Shown here: positions 62,987 through 64,000 of the stretch, in pieces | Layout: each line of letters starts with the position of its first letter | Numbering within the stretch: the stretch's first letter is position 1 | Source of the DNA: Candidatus Rhodoferax odensensis | GTDB taxonomy: Bacteria; Pseudomonadota; Gammaproteobacteria; Burkholderiales; Burkholderiaceae_C | Assembly: GCA_016718405.1 (NCBI GenBank) | Contig: JADKDJ010000033.1 | Coordinates: forward strand, 310,001-374,000 | Direction: 5' to 3' | Length of the DNA stretch: 64,000 nucleotides | Program-made: the position numbers and the translations under genes | Notes under the pieces: generated by a model | The model's input: only the letters and a program-made list of their open reading frames with translations | Told to the model about the DNA's origin: nothing | Database searches by the model: none

Positions 62987-63590
62987 TCAAGCCACCGTAG
63001 TTGTCTTCGCGAATGACACGCGGCGTGATCTCGCGCGGCTCAATCGTGACGGGCTGGTAGATGACCCGTTTTTGTTCGGTGTCGTAGCGCATCTCGACAT
63101 GGCCGCTGGTTGGGAAGTCTTTGCGGAAAGGGTGCCCGATGAAACCGTAGTCGGTCAGAATACGACGCAAGTCGGGGTGCCCCTCGAACACGATACCGAA
63201 CAGATCGAAGGCCTCACGCTCGAACCAGTTGACGGAATTCCATACGTCGATAAGCGAGTCGAGCACCGGGAAATCGTCATCCTGAGCGAACACCTTGAGG
63301 CGAACTCGTTGATTGAGGCTGACCGACAGCAGATGCACCACGACACAGAAGCGAGCACCCTCGTAGACACCTTCGCCATAACTCGAGTAGTCGACACCGC
63401 ACAGGTCAATCGCTTGCTCGAAAGCACACCCGGGCGCGTCGCGCAACGTGCGGGCAGCCGCAAGGTAATCCGACGGCGCCACCAACACAGTGACCTCACC
63501 CAGGCGAATCTGGATACTTTTGATCTTGTCACCCAGCGCCGCCATGATCGCGGCCTGGGTGGTCTCTGGGCTTACTGCAAACTGGGTCAT
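62979..63590 (-). CDS. nuoC: NADH-quinone oxidoreductase subunit C
   Basis: The 203-residue 30-kDa subunit contains the motif WFEREAFDLFGIVFEGHPDL then RRILTDYGFIGHPFRKDFP. The ATG at 63590 gives MTQFAVSPETTQAAIMA, the expected N-terminus; the open frame upstream crosses into nuoB and is not coding. The gap to nuoB is 10 nt. Confidence 0.96.
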   Translation of the reverse strand: MTQFAVSPETTQAAIMAALGDKIKSIQIRLGEVTVLVAPSDYLAAARTLRDAPGCAFEQAIDLCGVDYSSYGEGVYEGARFCVVVHLLSVSLNQRVRLKVFAQDDDFPVLDSLIDVWNSVNWFEREAFDLFGIVFEGHPDLRRILTDYGFIGHPFRKDFPTSGHVEMRYDTEQKRVIYQPVTIEPREITPRVIREDNYGGLNG

Positions 63591-63600
63591 CACGTGTTCC

Positions 63601-64000
63601 TCAAACCCGCGCAATCGTCTGGGTGCGACGAATCTTGCTCTGCAACTGGATGATGCCGTAGAGCAGTGCTTCCGCCGTCGGTGGGCAACCGGGCACGTAG
63701 ACGTCGACCGGCACCACGCGATCACAGCCGCGCACCACCGAATAGCTGTAGTGGTAGTAGCCACCACCGTTGGCGCAAGACCCCATGGATAGCACCCAGC
63801 GCGGCTCGGACATCTGGTCGTAGACCTTGCGCAAAGCTGGCGCCATCTTGTTGCACAAGGTCCCCGCCACAATCATCAAATCGGACTGGCGCGGACTGGC
63901 GCGAAACACCTCAGCACCGAAGCGACTAATGTCGTAGCGGGCAGTGGCCGCATGCATCATTTCAACCGCGCAACAGGCCAGGCCGAATGTCATGGGCCAG
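63601..64000 (-). CDS. nuoB: NADH-quinone oxidoreductase subunit B (partial, 5' end outside window)
   Basis: About 132 C-terminal residues of the subunit carrying cluster N2 are present. Ligand cysteines are visible as the tandem pair in GLACCAVEMM, MGSCANGGGYYHYSY and YVPGCPPTAEALLYG. The frame continues through the window edge with Trp-Pro before MTFG, as in full-length NuoB (about 159 residues), so the Met at 63993 is internal. Confidence 0.96.
   Translation of the reverse strand, partial: WPMTFGLACCAVEMMHAATARYDISRFGAEVFRASPRQSDLMIVAGTLCNKMAPALRKVYDQMSEPRWVLSMGSCANGGGYYHYSYSVVRGCDRVVPVDVYVPGCPPTAEALLYGIIQLQSKIRRTQTIARV

Overview
The window is a chromosomal segment of a high-GC betaproteobacterium, most likely order Burkholderiales, family Comamonadaceae (Rhodoferax/Polaromonas/Acidovorax-like). 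This is inferred from gene content and order: a full nuo operon followed by NUDIX and DUF1178 genes, lpxK-ycaR-kdsB-adk, clpS-clpA next to icd, xseA next to sodB, a Bug/TctC binding protein and a phasin. No rRNA, tRNA, CRISPR array, insertion sequence or prophage was recognised.

Layout. 1-8.4 kb: the end of an EAL/HDOD-type regulator, xerD, a Bug-family binding protein, a chalcone-isomerase-fold protein, a 2-hydroxyacid dehydrogenase, a thioesterase and a histone-deacetylase-family enzyme. A phasin follows, with a strong promoter flanked by inverted-repeat operators, then a patatin-like lipoprotein divergent from an iron-binding protein across a Fur-like site. 8.4-24 kb is mostly housekeeping: clpA, clpS, icd, an exported Ala/Lys-rich protein, a DUF192 protein, sodB, xseA, exbB-exbD-lpxK-ycaR-kdsB, adk, a LivK-like protein, asparaginase and lexA with its own SOS box. 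A half-deleted DUF1993 gene, a second hydroxyacid dehydrogenase and an MFS pump follow.

26-34 kb is the most distinctive accessory locus: an exported TPR/CHAT (caspase-like) protein, a filamentous-haemagglutinin-type exoprotein (TpsA) and its outer-membrane transporter (TpsB), with overlapping gene ends. The TpsA reading frame is broken twice by what look like single-base losses about 160 bp apart. 34-49.8 kb holds a Bcr/CflA pump, miaA carrying an apparent in-frame repeat insertion, a secreted GH39-like protein and a PotD-like binding protein coupled to a membrane diguanylate cyclase. It also holds a Cds1-like PLP enzyme, a TPR-GGDEF protein, an MsbA-type ABC exporter and two small unknown proteins that share a C-terminal tail motif.

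49.2-64 kb is the minus-strand complex I operon: nuoB (cut by the window end) through nuoN, then NUDIX and DUF1178 genes. A structured repeat interrupts it between nuoD and nuoE, and a 45-bp tandem duplication lies between nuoL and nuoM. Four periplasmic binding proteins in the window (Bug, iron, LivK-like, PotD-like) have no adjacent permease or ATPase genes.
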